A stretch of DNA of 64,000 nt from Lineolata rhizophorae. Lineage: Eukaryota; Ascomycota; Dothideomycetes; Lineolatales; Lineolataceae. This document shows, piece by piece, positions 12,001 to 24,597 of the stretch. Location: positions 45,305 to 109,304 of the forward strand of contig MU001692.1 in NCBI GenBank assembly GCA_010093515.1, given 5' to 3'. The notes under the pieces were generated by a model. It worked only from the letters and a program-made list of their open reading frames with translations, searched no databases and was not told where the DNA came from. Within the stretch, counting starts at the first letter, position 1. Every line of letters begins with the position of its first letter. The position numbers were made by a program, and so were the translations under genes.

Positions 12001-13100
12001 CCCGTCGAAGTGGCTTGGGCAACTTTGCACGCTGTAACGGAAGCTGGACGCGAGGATTCTGCCAATGACTTGCCTGCAGACTCAGCACCGGGAAGCGGTA
12101 GGCTGAGTTCTCGGTAGAGCTGGCGTAGATAGCTTTCGTCCATTTCCGAGAAGTCTTCGAGTCGCGCGAGTTGGCGAAAACCCCAACCATGTTCATGAAG
12201 CGCCTTTATGAAGCGTTTGGCATTCTCTTTCTTCCGAAGGACCTCATGAGGGTTGAGGTTGGTGAGCGCAGGTCCAGGTTGTTGATTTGCGATAGTCGAA
12301 GGCCAATCCGCAGATTGACTCGGGGCTTCGGTGACTCGGCGGTTCTTCTGAAAGGAACTCATATTGTCGGGACGATCGGACTGTCGTCTGAAGACAGCGG
12401 TCGAGGAGTTTCCTATCTGCTTAGGACCGTGCTTGCCCACGATCATATTACGCGCTTCAGCTGCGGAAGATTAGTACGGAAAGGAACCGAGGCGGGTGGT
12501 GTAAAAGGAGGGGAGCGACCGACTTTGAGGGGAAGAGGTAGACGCCACCGCAGCAGCGTCACCGCGGGCACTAGCGGACGTGCCCGAAGCGAAATGTGGG
12601 CCCGACTTAGGCAATGAATTCACCGAGGGCGAAGCGTCCGCGCGCGGCGGAGAAGGATTTTCGCTAGCCTCGCTCAGCTCGCCTTCCTCGCGCTCGCTAT
12701 CCACTAATTCGGCGACGCGCGAATGTTTCGCAGGCGAAACGTGAGGCCGCGCGACGGAGGCAGAGCTCGGTGGGGCGGCATGGAGGCGGTGGCTGTCGTG
12801 GAGTTGGTGGTACGGGAGAAGAGGCGGAGGGTGATATGGCTGGGCCCAGGCGGCCGGTGCAGACGCGGCCTCCGCCGACGCGGGCGCGCGTCCGCCGAGT
12901 CTGTAGAAGGCAGCAGCGGCAGCCGGGTCCGGGGCGTGCGAGGGATGCAGAAGGTGCGGGGCGGGCGGCGGAGGCGGCCAGCCGACCGTTGTGAGACCGG
13001 GAAAGGGCTGCGCCGGCGGCGGCGGCGGACGTTGGAAGGCGCGCCTGTCACTTTCGGCCGCTTCCTGGCTGTACGCCGGGTACGCATATTGCGATGTCAT
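9062..13100 (-). CDS. Red1/ZFC3H1-like zinc-finger protein (nuclear RNA surveillance)
   Basis: Five exons on the minus strand: 13100-12563, 12460-10358, 10260-9644, 9591-9357 and 9267-9062, all phase-consistent. The start is the ATG opening MTSQYAYPAY. The N-terminus is Pro/Ala-rich and carries SEREEGELSE, a motif shared with Red1-type proteins. A helical segment (ENAKRFIKALHEHGWGF) follows in exon 2. A long Glu/Lys coiled coil closes exon 2, and exon 3 is Ser/Asp-rich. Exons 3-4 join to place a C-x8-C-x4-C-x3-H finger (from LCIFETMGGACNDP to CKSQH), the C-terminal signature of S. pombe Red1 and human ZFC3H1. Those proteins scaffold the MTREC/PAXT complex that sends RNAs to the nuclear exosome. 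The first intron's donor (12562) is the least certain junction. Assignment is by motif layout. Confidence 0.75.
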
Positions 13101-13828
13101 CTTCGCGGGCGGGACGAAAGCGCGATGGAGAAGATGTACTCGGGCATGGACGCGGCGCGCGAAGACGAATTCCTCGGTCCGACAAAGGACTCGCCTTGCC
13201 GCGATGCCAGCGCTCGAAGGCTCGAGGACGCGCCCGACAATGGACCAGAGCACGCCTTTGCGAAGGCTTACAAGATGTACTTCGAATTTGCTAAGGCATG
13301 AAAGAGTTTTCAGAAGGTTGCGAACGCCGCGGCGAAGTCTTGAGATGTCGAGGTTGTCTCGTGAGAGCGAGGACGAAGATGAAGTGTCTGGGCCAGGCCT
13401 TCGGGCCTCCGCCTCACGCTATTCGTAGCGCGCGCTAAGATCCACGCTAGCGGCATCACGTGATAACCCGGTCTGGCGAGCCCGACGGAGGGTGGAAGCT
13501 TGGGCCAGCAGCACTCGCGTCTAGGCGGTTGGCTCGTGTGTAGATGTAAACAGTGGGCGCTCACCCAAACACTGTCAACAACGGCTTTCACTCGCACATG
13601 AATTGGTCCACCAGCACACTAGCTCTCTCCATGATACACTCCGCGACTTAGCGATTGTACATCCTAATCACCTCTCTTTTTCCTTTGGTGCACTCGTTCT
13701 TTTGGGTCTGTTTATTCGCTTCTCTACCCTTCACGGAATGTCATTTTACGTTCAGGAAGCACCCTCGTAGCGATCCCCCTTCATACCATTTCTTGCTTCG
13801 AACCAGTTCCTCCTCAACAACGCCCATA
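13101..13828. promoter_or_regulatory. Shared divergent promoter: Red1-like (-) and myosin II (+)
   Basis: The 728 bp between two divergent start codons must contain both promoters. Bases 13620-13820 are T/C-rich on the plus strand, ending in cctcaacaacgcccataATGG at the myosin start, which resembles a fungal leader. No TATA box is evident on either side. The minus-strand open frame that extends upstream of 13100 lacks a better start and probably belongs to the leader. Confidence 0.5.
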
Positions 13829-16800
13829 ATGGCTACACCTGGGCAAAATGGCCCCCCAAAATGGCGAGGGAGCCCCTTCAGCCACGACCGCGCCTCCGTC
13901 TCTCCTGGTCCATCCTCCAGTCCAGTCGGACAACTCCAGCATTCGCGTTCTAAGTCGATGCTCCTTAGCTCGCCGCTTGCTGCGTCACCCGCAACTGCAA
14001 ATGCACATTCTCGGAATCAATCATTCTCTCCGTTAGGGAACCTAGCGCCCGTTCGCAGCGACTCGACGCGAGTGCGCTCTGATAGCCACCGCCAGAATAC
14101 GCCTGCCGGAGGCACTTTCGCGCCTCAGTTTATCAAGAGCGAGGAGGTGCAGAACGGGTATTCAAGCGGTGCACAAGCAAAGCGGATCGAGGGAGAGAAT
14201 GACTTTTCAGGGAAGCGGTACGTCTGGGTAAGGGATGCGGCGGCAGCATTCGTGAAGGGATGGGTGGTGGAGGAGCTGGACGGTGGAAGGCTTCTAGTGC
14301 AGTGCGACGATGGAACCGTAAGTTGCCAATACCCTTCTCGTGCCGTGAACGGATACATAAGCTGAAGTTTAAAAAGCAACGTGAGACGCACTCGGAGCAA
14401 GTCGATAAGGTCAATCCCGGCAAGTTCGATAAGGCGGACGACATGGCGGAATTGACGCATTTGAACGAGGCATCCGTGGTGCATAATCTGCACACGCGCT
14501 ACCAATCCGACCTTATATACGTGAGTATTTTAGCCAACTCGTGTCCTGCTCAGCAAACTGACACCAGGCTTCTCAGACTTATTCCGGTCTTTTCCTCGTC
14601 ACTGTCAATCCTTACTGCCCTCTCCCCATCTATAGTCGCGAATATGTCAACATGTACCGCGGCAGGAGTCGCGAGGACACCAAACCTCACATCTTCGCGA
14701 TGGCCGACGAAGCTTTTCGCAACCTTGTCGACGAGGGCGAGAATCAATCAATCCTTGTTACAGGCGAGTCCGGTGCCGGAAAGACGGAGAACACGAAGAA
14801 AGTAATCCAGTATCTCGCTGCGGTAGCCAATTCCGACACGCCAAGAGGAGCAAAGTCCGGTGGGAAGGTGCTGTCAAATCTCTCGGAGCAGATTTTACGA
14901 GCGAATCCGATTCTCGAAGCTTTCGGCAATGCACAGACGGTCCGGAATAACAACTCGTCGCGTTTTGGAAAGTTTATTCGCATCGAGTTCACTCGTTCTG
15001 GCCAGATTGCAGGCGCGTACATCGATTGGTACCTCTTGGAAAAGTCGCGCGTAGTGCGGCTAAATGCCAATGAGCGCAACTATCACATCTTCTACCAACT
15101 CTTGCGTGGAGCGGACAGACAAATGAAAGAGAAACTTCTCCTCAAGGATCTTGACATTGAGGACTTCGATTATACGCGGCAAGGGAACGACACAATAACG
15201 GGGGTCTCGGACCGCGAAGAATGGGATTGCCTAATTGAGGCGTTCCACATCATGGGCTTTTCGGAGAAGGAGCAACTCTCGATCCTCAACACCATTGCAA
15301 GCGTCCTTCATCTAGGCAATATTACCGTAGTCAAGGAGAGTCTGCGAGGGGACCAGGCCACGCTCGATTACGCCGGAGAAGAGCAGGCGCAAAAGGTGTG
15401 CCACCTACTCGGCATTCCAGTCGAGCCTTTCATCAAAGCCCTTCTGCACCCACGCGTCAAAGCCGGACGAGAATGGGTTGAGCGCGCACAAACGCCGGAG
15501 CAAGTCAAACTCTCTATCGACGCGCTCTCCAAGGGCATTTACGAGCGTGGTTTTGGCGATCTTGTTTCGCGCATCAATCGACAGCTGGACCGGTCCGGCA
15601 TTGGATCCGATGATGGGCACTTCATTGGTGTGCTGGACATCGCGGGTTTTGAGATCTTCGAGACCAACAGCTTCGAGCAGCTGTGCATAAACTACACGAA
15701 TGAGAAGTTGCAGCAGTTCTTCAACCACCACATGTTCGTGCTGGAGCAGGAGGAGTACGCGCGCGAACAGATCGAATGGAAATTTATCGACTTTGGCAGG
15801 GACCTCCAGCCCACTATCGATTTGATTGAGCTGCCAAACCCTATCGGTATCTTCTCATGTCTTGATGAGGACTGCGTCATGCCAAAGGCCACGGACTTCA
15901 CGTTTACGGACAAGTTGCACCATCTCTGGGACAAGAAGAGCCCCAAATATCGCCGCTCGATGCTGAACCAGGGCTTCATCTTGACGCACTACGCCGCCGA
16001 AGTCGAATACCAGACCACAGGCTGGCTAGAGAAGAACAAGGACCCGCTCAACGACAATGTGACTCGCCTCCTCGCCCAGTCCTCCAATAACCACATCGCA
16101 AGCCTTTTCTCCGACTGCGCCGATCCTGACGACGACCTGAACAGTAGCGCCGTTCGCAACCGCGTCAAGAAAGGCCTTTTTCGCACAGTTGCCCAGCGCC
16201 ACAAGGAACAGCTCAGCACGCTTATGTCGCAGCTGCACAGTACACACCCACACTTCGTTCGCTGCATTTTGCCCAACCACAAGAAGCGACCCAAGCAGTT
16301 CAGCGCCCCGCTAGTGCTCGACCAATTACGCTGCAACGGTGTACTAGAAGGCATCCGCATCGCGCGCACCGGCTTCCCCAACCGCCTCCCCTTCTCGGAG
16401 TTCCGGAACCGCTACGAGGTGCTCTGCCGTGACATGCCCAAAGGTTATCTGGAGGGCCAATCCGCGGCTAAATTGATGCTATCCAAGCTTGGCCTCGACA
16501 CGGCGCTATACCGCGTCGGTTTGACGAAAGTCTTCTTTCGGGCGGGCGTCCTGGCCGAACTCGAAGAGCAGCGCGACAAGCTGCTCCAGGACATCATGAC
16601 GCTGTTCCAGTCGCAGCTACGCGGGTTCCTCGAGAGGCGTAGTTTGCACAAACGGCTTTATCGTGCCGAAGCCACCCGCATCATCCAACGCAATTTCCAG
16701 GTCTATCTGGACCTGCAGGCGAACCCGTGGTGGCGGCTCTTCGTACGCATGCGCCCGCTGCTTGGCGCCACGCGCCAGGCGGCGGAGATGAAGAAGCGCG

Positions 16801-19800
16801 ACGAGATGATCGCGAAGCTCGAGGAAAAGATGCAGACCGAGGCCTCGGATCGTCAGAGGATAGACGAGGAGAGGAGACGCGCGGAAACGGAGGTCCAGAA
16901 GATCCAACAGACGCTCGAGAGCGAACGCGCTCTAGCTTTGGATAAGGAGGAGATTTTTAAGCGCCTCCAACAACGCGAGGCGGAACTAGAAGAGAAACTA
17001 GCCGGCGCCATTGACGACCAGGAGAAGCTTGAGGATCAACTTGATGAGCTGATGCTAGCGAAGAAGAGAGCGGAAGAGCAGGCGGAGTCGTGGCGAAAAG
17101 AACTTGAGCAGGCGGGCCAAATCATTCATAGGCTGGAGCATGAGAAAAAGGAGCTCGACAACCGCATCTCGCATTTGGATGCCCAGCTGGAAGAATTAGA
17201 GCACGCGAAATCCCAGCGTAGTGAAGAGGAAGAAGCCCTGCAGCAGGAGATCAGAATGCTAAACAGCCAGCTCAGCCTCAAGGAGAGGAAGATGCAAGAT
17301 CTCGAGGCCAAACTCCTCAAGAATGACCAGGAATTGGACATCAAACTGGCCAACACCGAAAAAGAGCTCAGCGTCAACAAAACGCAAGTCAAGGAACTCC
17401 TGGATGAGAACCGACAAGTCCGCCAGCAAATGTCAGAGCTCTCAGCTGCATCTACCAGCTATGAGGACCTGATTAGACGCAAGGATAGCGAGCTTGCCGT
17501 GACCAAATCTGAACTAAGGAAATTCGAGTCTGACCGGCAGAGCTTCGATGCCGAGAAGCGTACCATGGCGTCCAAGCACGACAGCCTCCAGACGAAGCTG
17601 CGCGACGTCCAAGCCCAGATGGAATCCATAAAGCTACAGAAATCTCAGATCGAGCGCGAGGCCGCTGACGTCAAGAAGCTGCTTGAGGAGAAGATATCCG
17701 ACGACAACGGGCGCAAAATGCTCGAGGCGCAGGTTTCGGAGCTCCGCGAGCAGCTTATCCAGGTTCAGACTGATCTCAGTAAGGAACGCCAGTCTCGGGA
17801 CGACGTTCAGATGCTGGGCGAGCACAAGTACAATACTCTCAAGCGCGACTACGACTCACTCAATGAGTCAAAGATAACGATTGAGAAGGAGATGTACGTT
17901 CAGCAGGACGTCTTGCGCCGCACAACAGAGGCTCGCAACACTGCCGAGCGCGAACGCAAAGAGTACCAGCAAGAGCTCCGGTCTTTGCGGGAGAGGTTCC
18001 TTGCAGTTCAAGAAGAGAAGCTGGAAGCCGAAACTATTGCCGAAAAGAACTTCGCTCGCGTTGCGAATGAGAAGCAAGCGGCTCTCCGCAAACAGTTGAA
18101 TGCCAAGGAGAGCCAAGTCGAGGAACTTAGTGCCGAGCGAAACCGGCTAGCCAATGAGGTGCAGGGCCTAACCCAGATGATTGCCGACTCCGATGCATAT
18201 AGGGTTAGCCATGACCAAGAAAAGGATCGCCTCCGTCAAGAGTTGGTTACTGTTAAGGGGCGTCTGGCAGCGTCTGAGAATGACAACCGCGCGCTTCTCA
18301 ACAAGATCCAACAGAAGAACCTCGACATCGCTAGGTCAAACACTCGGGCCGGTGACAATCAAAGGTCACGTATTACGCAGCTCACTACTGAAAAGGGCAG
18401 GATAGAGGAAGAGAACAAGAAGCTCCTGCGCCAGCTTGAGGACGCTCAACTTAGCATCACTTCTCTTGAGAAACAAAAGGAAAAGTTGGCTCTCAGCCTG
18501 GAGGACCTCAACCATGAGATTAATAGGGAGCACAAGACCAGTCGCAATGCTGAGAAGGAAGCTTCTACTGTTAACCTTCAGCTCGCCGAGGCAAACCGTA
18601 AACTCGAAACCGAACGCCAGCTCAGAACTCAGGCCCAAGGCAACACGCGCACAGTCCAACACGCGTTGGATAACTCGAACAAGGAACTCTCCGAATGCCA
18701 TCACCAGCTCATGCTCTTGCGCAAGGTCTTCGATCCGGAGAATGCCGACTCGCCCATATCGTACGAGGCGGCTAAGCCAGACATCTCGAAAGCCGTCAAC
18801 CTCGCGCAGAAACTCGAGACCGCTCAGCAAGCTCTCCGAGTCGCCAACGAGAAAGCTGCCCGCGCCGAAGCCCAACTAAGCGAGCTGCGAAACCGCCACG
18901 ACGAGGAGATTACCGAGATCGACGGACGATATTCCAGCGCCAAACGCGCACTACTCGAAGAGATGAATTCTAGCCAGGTCAACCAAGTTGGTTCGCGGCG
19001 TTCTCCACTGCACTTCCGCAATGATTCTGAGAACAGGAAGCATTACTCACCGGTGCATACGCCGACGAACCAGCGCCACAATAGCACGGCGACGAACGAC
19101 TCGGCGCGGTCAGACAAGACCACGGATACCGTCACGATCAGCAGCAGGATGGATCTTGCCGCCGAGCTCGAACTCGTCCAGAATCAGCTCCAGATGTCCG
19201 AGATGCGAAACCGTCACCTGCAAAACCAGATCGACCGTTCACCGACTAAGAGCTGGCAGGAGGACAGCCCCTCTATGCGGCGGATGCAGAAATTGGAGCG
19301 CGAAAACTTCCGCCTCCACGACATGCTGGACGACTCTGCGAAAAAGATGTCGGCTCTGGAGAGTAGTCTGCGCTCTGGCCAGCTTTCCTTCACGGAGCTG
19401 CAGACAAAGTCCTACGAAGAGTTGTACGATTTGATCAATTCTCAGGAGCAGTCTCGCAAGACGCTTGTGCAGTCTCACAATGCGGCTATTGCCGAGCTTT
19501 CTGATGCGAAGTCCGCGTTTGATGATATCAAGCAAGCCAAGGCCTCGATTGAGAGCGACCTTCGTGAGGCCCGTCAACACCTCAACGACATCACATATGA
19601 GCGAGAGCAAGAGTCGGCGAGCCACTCACAACTCCTTCAAGAGTTTTCGGATCTACAGATCAGGCTTGACTCGGAAACTTCGAAGCTTGTAGACGTGACG
19701 TCTAGTCTCCACCTCTACAAGAGCCGTGCGGATGAGTACTTCAGCAAACTCGAACAAGCGGAAATTGCTGTACTCAAGGCTACGCGTGCAGAGCAGTTTT

Positions 19801-21335
19801 CCAAGACCCAAGCGCGCGAAGCAGAGGATACATGTGCTAGCATCATGGCGGAGCGGAAGGCAATGGACGCTACGATTGAGGATCTCCAGCGGACCACGCA
19901 GCAGTACTCCGAGCGGGTTGAGGATCTCTCAGCGGACCTTGATGGCGCGCTCCAGGCGAAGAAGAGGCTGCAAAACGAACTTGAGGACTATCGTAGCCAG
20001 CGTGCGATAGATATCGAAGATAAGGAAACGTCGATGGAGCAGACACGCAAAAAGTATCAGTCTGAGTTGGCCAGCCTCGGCAACGAATTAGAGATCGAGC
20101 GCGAGAATGTTATTTACGTCCGGGAAGAGAACGGCCGCCTTAGGGAGGAAATTGAGGAGCTGCGTGCCAAGTGGGATGACGAGGTGCTCAATAGCTCGAC
20201 TTGGGCGAAGGAAAAAAGCCGCCTTGAAATCACGCTTCAAGACCTCAGCAACTCACGTGATGAGGCGATCGACGCGCACAACGAAGCTCAGAGCCGCATC
20301 GTCGCTCTACTTTCCCAAGTTCGTGGCCTACGTTCCGAAGTTGATGAAGTTGTCGGAGAGCGTGATGCCCTTGCCAAGGAGAAGAAGAGCGTCGAGGCTC
20401 GTTATGCGGAGGCCGAGGCACGTCTCGAGGAACTTGCGCGCGGCGAGAGTCCGTCGTTGCGGAATGCGGCCAGCACCGAGCGGCAGATGCTCGATCTCAA
20501 GGCCGACCTAGCACAGCAGGAAGACATCGCCGCGGCGGCTGTGGGTAAGATGCGTCGCGCGGAGGCTCTCACGCAGGAGCTGCAGAAGGACATTGCTACC
20601 GAGCGCGATACCAACGTCAAGCTCCACAAGGACAAGGCCGCGCTTGAGAAGACTGTCAAGGATTTACAGCTCAGGCTTGTAGACCTGGAAACGAAGGGAT
20701 ATTCATCCGCAAGCCATGACGTACGATTCTTGCACGGTCGTATCCAGGAAGTAAGTTGTCCCATTTACGAAACCTTTCACAAAACCTTTCTCTAACGTCC
20801 ACTCTAGCTCGAGAAGGCGCTGGAAACCGCCGAGTCCTCACGCGCTTCGGAAGCGCGCAGCATCCGCAACGTCGACCGCACGGTGCGCGACCTGCAAACG
20901 CAGATCGAGCGGCGCGACAAAGCCAACACAGCCATCGGCGAGGACCTGTCCAAGGCACGCGACAAGATCTCGACGCTGCTCAGAACCATCGACGAGCTCC
21001 AGTCGTCCGACTCGACCAACCAGCTGGCGGCCAAGCGGGCCGAGCGCGAGCTGCGCGAGGAGCGCGAGCACCGCCTGCGGGCCGAACGCGAACTCGAGGG
21101 GTGGAAGGGCCTGCGCATGGAGCGCGAGAGCTTGCGTAGGAGCCAGGTCGGCGACCGGCTCGCGCTGCCGGGCCTGGGCGGCGGCAGCGAGGCCGGAGAT
21201 GCTCGAAGTCGTCGCGCGAGCTCGATCGGGCTGCCGGGACCGGGCGAGCCGGAGGAGCAGTCACCGCAGAATCAGAATGGCAGGCTCGGCCCGAGAGGTT
21301 TGCGTAAAATGTCTGGGACGAAGGGTTTTTTGTAG
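13829..21335 (+). CDS. Type II (conventional) myosin heavy chain
   Basis: Four exons: 13829-14317, about 14362-14520, 14577-20750 and 20808-21335; roughly 2,449 residues, the usual size in filamentous fungi. The second exon may start at 14362 or 14368 (both aag acceptors). After a Ser-rich N-terminal extension comes an SH3-like segment ([13 protein letters not shown]), then the motor with P-loop GESGAGKT near residue 280, DIAGFEIFE (switch II region) and [20 protein letters not shown] short neck with IQ-like basic sequence precedes about 1,500 residues of heptad-rich coiled coil broken by a Ser/His-rich linker around [13 protein letters not shown]. These myosins drive the contractile ring and septation. 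The annotated C-terminus (TKGFL) ends at a TAG immediately after a GGGTTTT heptamer, and an additional coding-like tail follows in the -1 frame (see separate entry). Confidence 0.95.
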
Positions 21336-21529
21336 AGACCGTCGCCCTCGGTGGGGGAATGGAGAGCCTGAAGGAAGAGGATGAGGACAACTTGGAGACG
21401 CTAATTGAGGATGTCATTCGGGGGGATTTGGCGAAAAGCGGGTCTAACGGGTATGGAGGGGCCGAGGGCGACGGGAATCATAAGATTAAAGCTGGGCTGA
21501 GGATAATCCGTAGTCAGGCGTTTTTGTAG
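21298..21529 (+). other. Coding-like -1-frame tail of the myosin gene
   Basis: Directly behind the myosin stop (21333-21335) the -1 frame is open from within the T run to a TAG at 21527-21529. It includes an ATG at 21359 that alone would give 56 residues: acidic (KEEDEDNLETLIEDVIRGD), then a Gly-rich linker, then a basic end (KIKAGLRIIRSQAFL). The in-frame heptamer G GGT TTT at 21323-21329 fits the X XXY YYZ slip pattern. A 38-nt candidate intron (gtttgc at 21298 to ttttttgtag at 21335) would join the same frame in phase. A missing T in the six-T run is the third option. Composition looks coding rather than like the T-rich 3' UTRs seen elsewhere in this window. Confidence 0.5.
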
Positions 21530-23370
21530 GAGGATGAGGCATAGGCTGTTCTGGGTAATGCCTAGTACTTGGAGTGTGGCCGGGTCTGGGAGTGTCCTTT
21601 TTGCTTTCAGTTATTCAACCGAAGTAGCTTACGAAAATATTATCTACTTGCGCAACCCTAAACGTTACATCGGACGATGCATTATATCTCATCTTCTTAA
21701 GTGTTCTATATTCGTCTGCATGCGGCTGTAAAGATAAGTACCCTTAGAGGCAGGAATGATATTTCAGTGCACATGGAGGATTGCACGTGATATAGGTCAA
21801 CGCCTTTTCCATACTACGGCTGCATGCGAAAATATTGTTAATCCTATGCTAAGAAAGAGTTCTCACACTAAACCAAATCTGGATACGCCAAGCAAAGCTT
21901 TCGTATATTACCACGTAGTATGTATGCACCAGGCTGCGGATGCAGGGTCACATGACCGTCTGCTCCTGTGCAGCGCGCTGCAGCAGCGCGAACAGATTCT
22001 TGTCCGTGGAAGCGCAATCGCGGCCATTCAATGCATTTTCCGCTCAGATCATGGTCCCTGCTGGGACGAAGCCAGACGTCTTTGTCGCACCCCAACTACT
22101 CGAGCCGAAAGCCCCGAGTCACTCGCAGGCGACTTAAGACCAGTCATTAAGACCTTACGCATCAACTTATCGCAGTCGGAGCCCGGCAGAGCTCTCAATA
22201 AGATCGGATCGTGGACGAAGGAGTATGCCGGAAATTTCTGCAAGTCCCTTGTCAAATTGAAGAACGTTCCGTCTACATTTGGTAGTCAGGTGTGCAACCA
22301 ATGCGGCCGCGGATCTAGTAAGTCCTCATAGCATGTGTACACTAATATCCACCAGACCTTCCATCTACTCTTTAGCCTTTGTAGGCGTAAATCGCATATA
22401 CTAGACTAAGGACTAATTTAGTTAAATTGCCTCGGCGCTTTAGCGACCAGCTCGAGGACAACTGCTACCGTGGAGCTCTCATCTTTCGGACTCGACGTTT
22501 CCTTTCCGACACCTAGAACCAGGTTCCGACAATCTTCTTCGCGCCCACTGAAAGCGCTGCGGATAAGACGGTGCATGGGTAATGCGAGCGCTCTATCTCC
22601 CGAGTCGGATTACCTGTCGGGACGTCTTAAAAAAAGACCAGAGGCGTAACCGTCGTCGATACTGGCGTACGGACTCAGAATATTCAACATGTTCCTCGGT
22701 CGCACAAGGGTGAAAGTGCTAGAGACAGTTCTTGGTCGTCAGATATACTCAAGACATGGGTCATACAAATGATTTCTATCCACAATTCGGAATTAAGTGA
22801 AGCCATATTATCGTTCGCCCTGTAGAAAACTGACCAAACAGACCGCGTGAGTCTGTGACACCGAATCTACTTACACTCCTTGGACTTGAGCGGAATAACG
22901 ATTCACCGCTCATCCTGTGCTAGGTGGAATGGATCCTTCCGCGGCTCTGCCCAAAGATCAGCACGGCTTCAAAAAGGCTCTTTGCCCTTCTTCTGCAACT
23001 CCACGTTTTCCCGCAGTTCTTTCTAGCATACCTGTTCGTAATCTCATTGTCGGACGGACGCTTTCAAATTCAAGAAAATCACGCTGTTGCATGATAGACG
23101 CCGAGCGCTTTCGGTAGTGGGATCCCGTTCGCACCTCGGCCTGCTGGAGCAGGTCTTCTTAGAACCCTTCTTTTGTGCCATTGCGCACCTAGTAGTATTT
23201 GACACTTTTGTTCGACACTTTTTCACGTGTTTTCTGGGTCGTCATACACTAGACAAACGTATTAATTACCTGCCGTTCCCTTGCAACTATCTTCGTTCAG
23301 CAAGCATCTTGTGCTTTCAAGGTGCAGTTTTCGGGACTACAACGCTTCCAATCGATCAAGATCGCTCGGC
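21530..23370. other. Intergenic region between myosin and STRAP-like gene
   Basis: About 1.8 kb of mixed composition. One ATG-initiated frame of 191 codons (21756-22331, +) stands out in length, but it matches no family I recognise, has no compositional bias, and is overlapped by opposite-strand frames, so I do not call it a gene. The last 300 bp form the STRAP-like promoter. No repeat or RNA gene seen. Confidence 0.4.
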
Positions 23371-24597
23371 ATGGCTGTTGGTAAGGCCTCGGAATCTTCA
23401 TACGCTGTCCTACCTATGACTGCTACAACTTACTGACCCGAAGCCCTCCGTGCGTCCGTAGAAACTACCAAGGTCGTCCCCCTCACCTGCCACGGGCACT
23501 CACGGCCCGTGACACATCTTTCCTTCTCCTTCCTCGACGATGCCTCCTCCGCCGCCGCCGCCGCCGAGAACCCAACCTACTACCTCATCAGCGCGTGCAA
23601 GGACAACAACCCCATGCTCCGCGACGGCGTGACAGGGGACTGGATCGGGACCTTCATCGGGCACAAGGGCGCGGTATGGCAAGCCCGCCTCTCGTCGGAC
23701 GCCAGCCTAGCCGCCACCGGTTCCGCCGACTTCTCCGCCAAGGTCTGGGACACGCACTCGGGCGAGGGGTTGTGCACGCTGGCCCACAACCACATCGTGC
23801 GCGCCGTCGCCTTCCCACCGTCTGTCGGCCGGCCCACGACGCTGGCCACCGGCGGCCCGGAGAAGAAGCTGCGCGTCTTCGACCTGTCTCGTGCGACTGC
23901 GGCGGCGGCGGCCCCCTCGACGCCCAACGGCGTCACGGCGGACGGCAGCACGGCATCGTCGCCCACGGCCGGCGGCGGCAGCGGCGGCAACGGCGCGGCG
24001 CCCGCGGCGGCCGGGGTCACGAACGCGGCGACGGACGCGGCGGTCGCGCAGTCGGCGTACGAGGTGGGCGCGGGGACGCACGGCGGCACCATCAAGAGCA
24101 TCGTGTGGGCGGACGACAACGTGCTGGTGACGGCGGCGGACGACAAGAAGGTGCGGTGGTGGGACCTGCGGGCGCGGCGCGCCGTCGCCGACTTCGCTGT
24201 CGACGGCACCGTCGGCAGCTGCGAGCTCAATGCGGTCGAAAGCGGGCCGCCGGGCACGCTGAGCGTCGCCGCCGGAAAGAGCGCCTACTTCTTCGACGGC
24301 GCCGCGCCAGCGCGCTTGGTCAAGAAGGTGGATTGCGTCTCGGGTGGCAGCGGCGAGGTCGCGAGCGTGGCGATGCATCCGGGCGGGAAGAAGTTTGTTA
24401 CTGGCGCCACGGGGGATACGTGGGTTAGGGTTTGGGACTTCGATGAAGAGAAGGAGATTGAAATAGGGAAGGGACATCATGGGCCGATTTGGTCGGTGAG
24501 TTTCTCGCCGGATGGCAAGATTTATGCGACGGGATCTGAGGATGGCACGATTAAGCTGTGGAAGTTTACGACGGGGCCATATGGATTGTGGCGGTAG
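23371..24597 (+). CDS. STRAP-type WD40-repeat protein
   Basis: Two exons, 23371-23380 and 23462-24597, give 381 residues. The first exon is only 10 nt (MAV plus one base). The 81-bp intron has a gtaagg donor, an actgac branch and a cgtag acceptor. Splicing yields METTKV-like N-terminal sequence MAVETTKVVPLTCHGHSRPV, which starts the first WD blade. WD repeats are visible as GHKGAVWQARLS...AATGSADFSAKVWD, HNHIVRAVAF, GGTIKSIVWAD...KVRWWDLRA, VASVAMHPGGKKF...VRVWDF and GPIWSVSFSPDGKIYATGSEDG. A low-complexity Ala/Gly/Thr insertion of about 60 residues follows blade 3. The end (TIKLWKF) is typical of STRAP/Unr-interacting proteins, which act as scaffolds, for example in SMN-type and signalling complexes. 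The role in fungi is not established from sequence. Confidence 0.88.

Noticed and set aside
21756-22331. 191-codon ATG frame downstream of myosin
   Set aside because: No recognisable family, no compositional support and overlapping opposite-strand frames.
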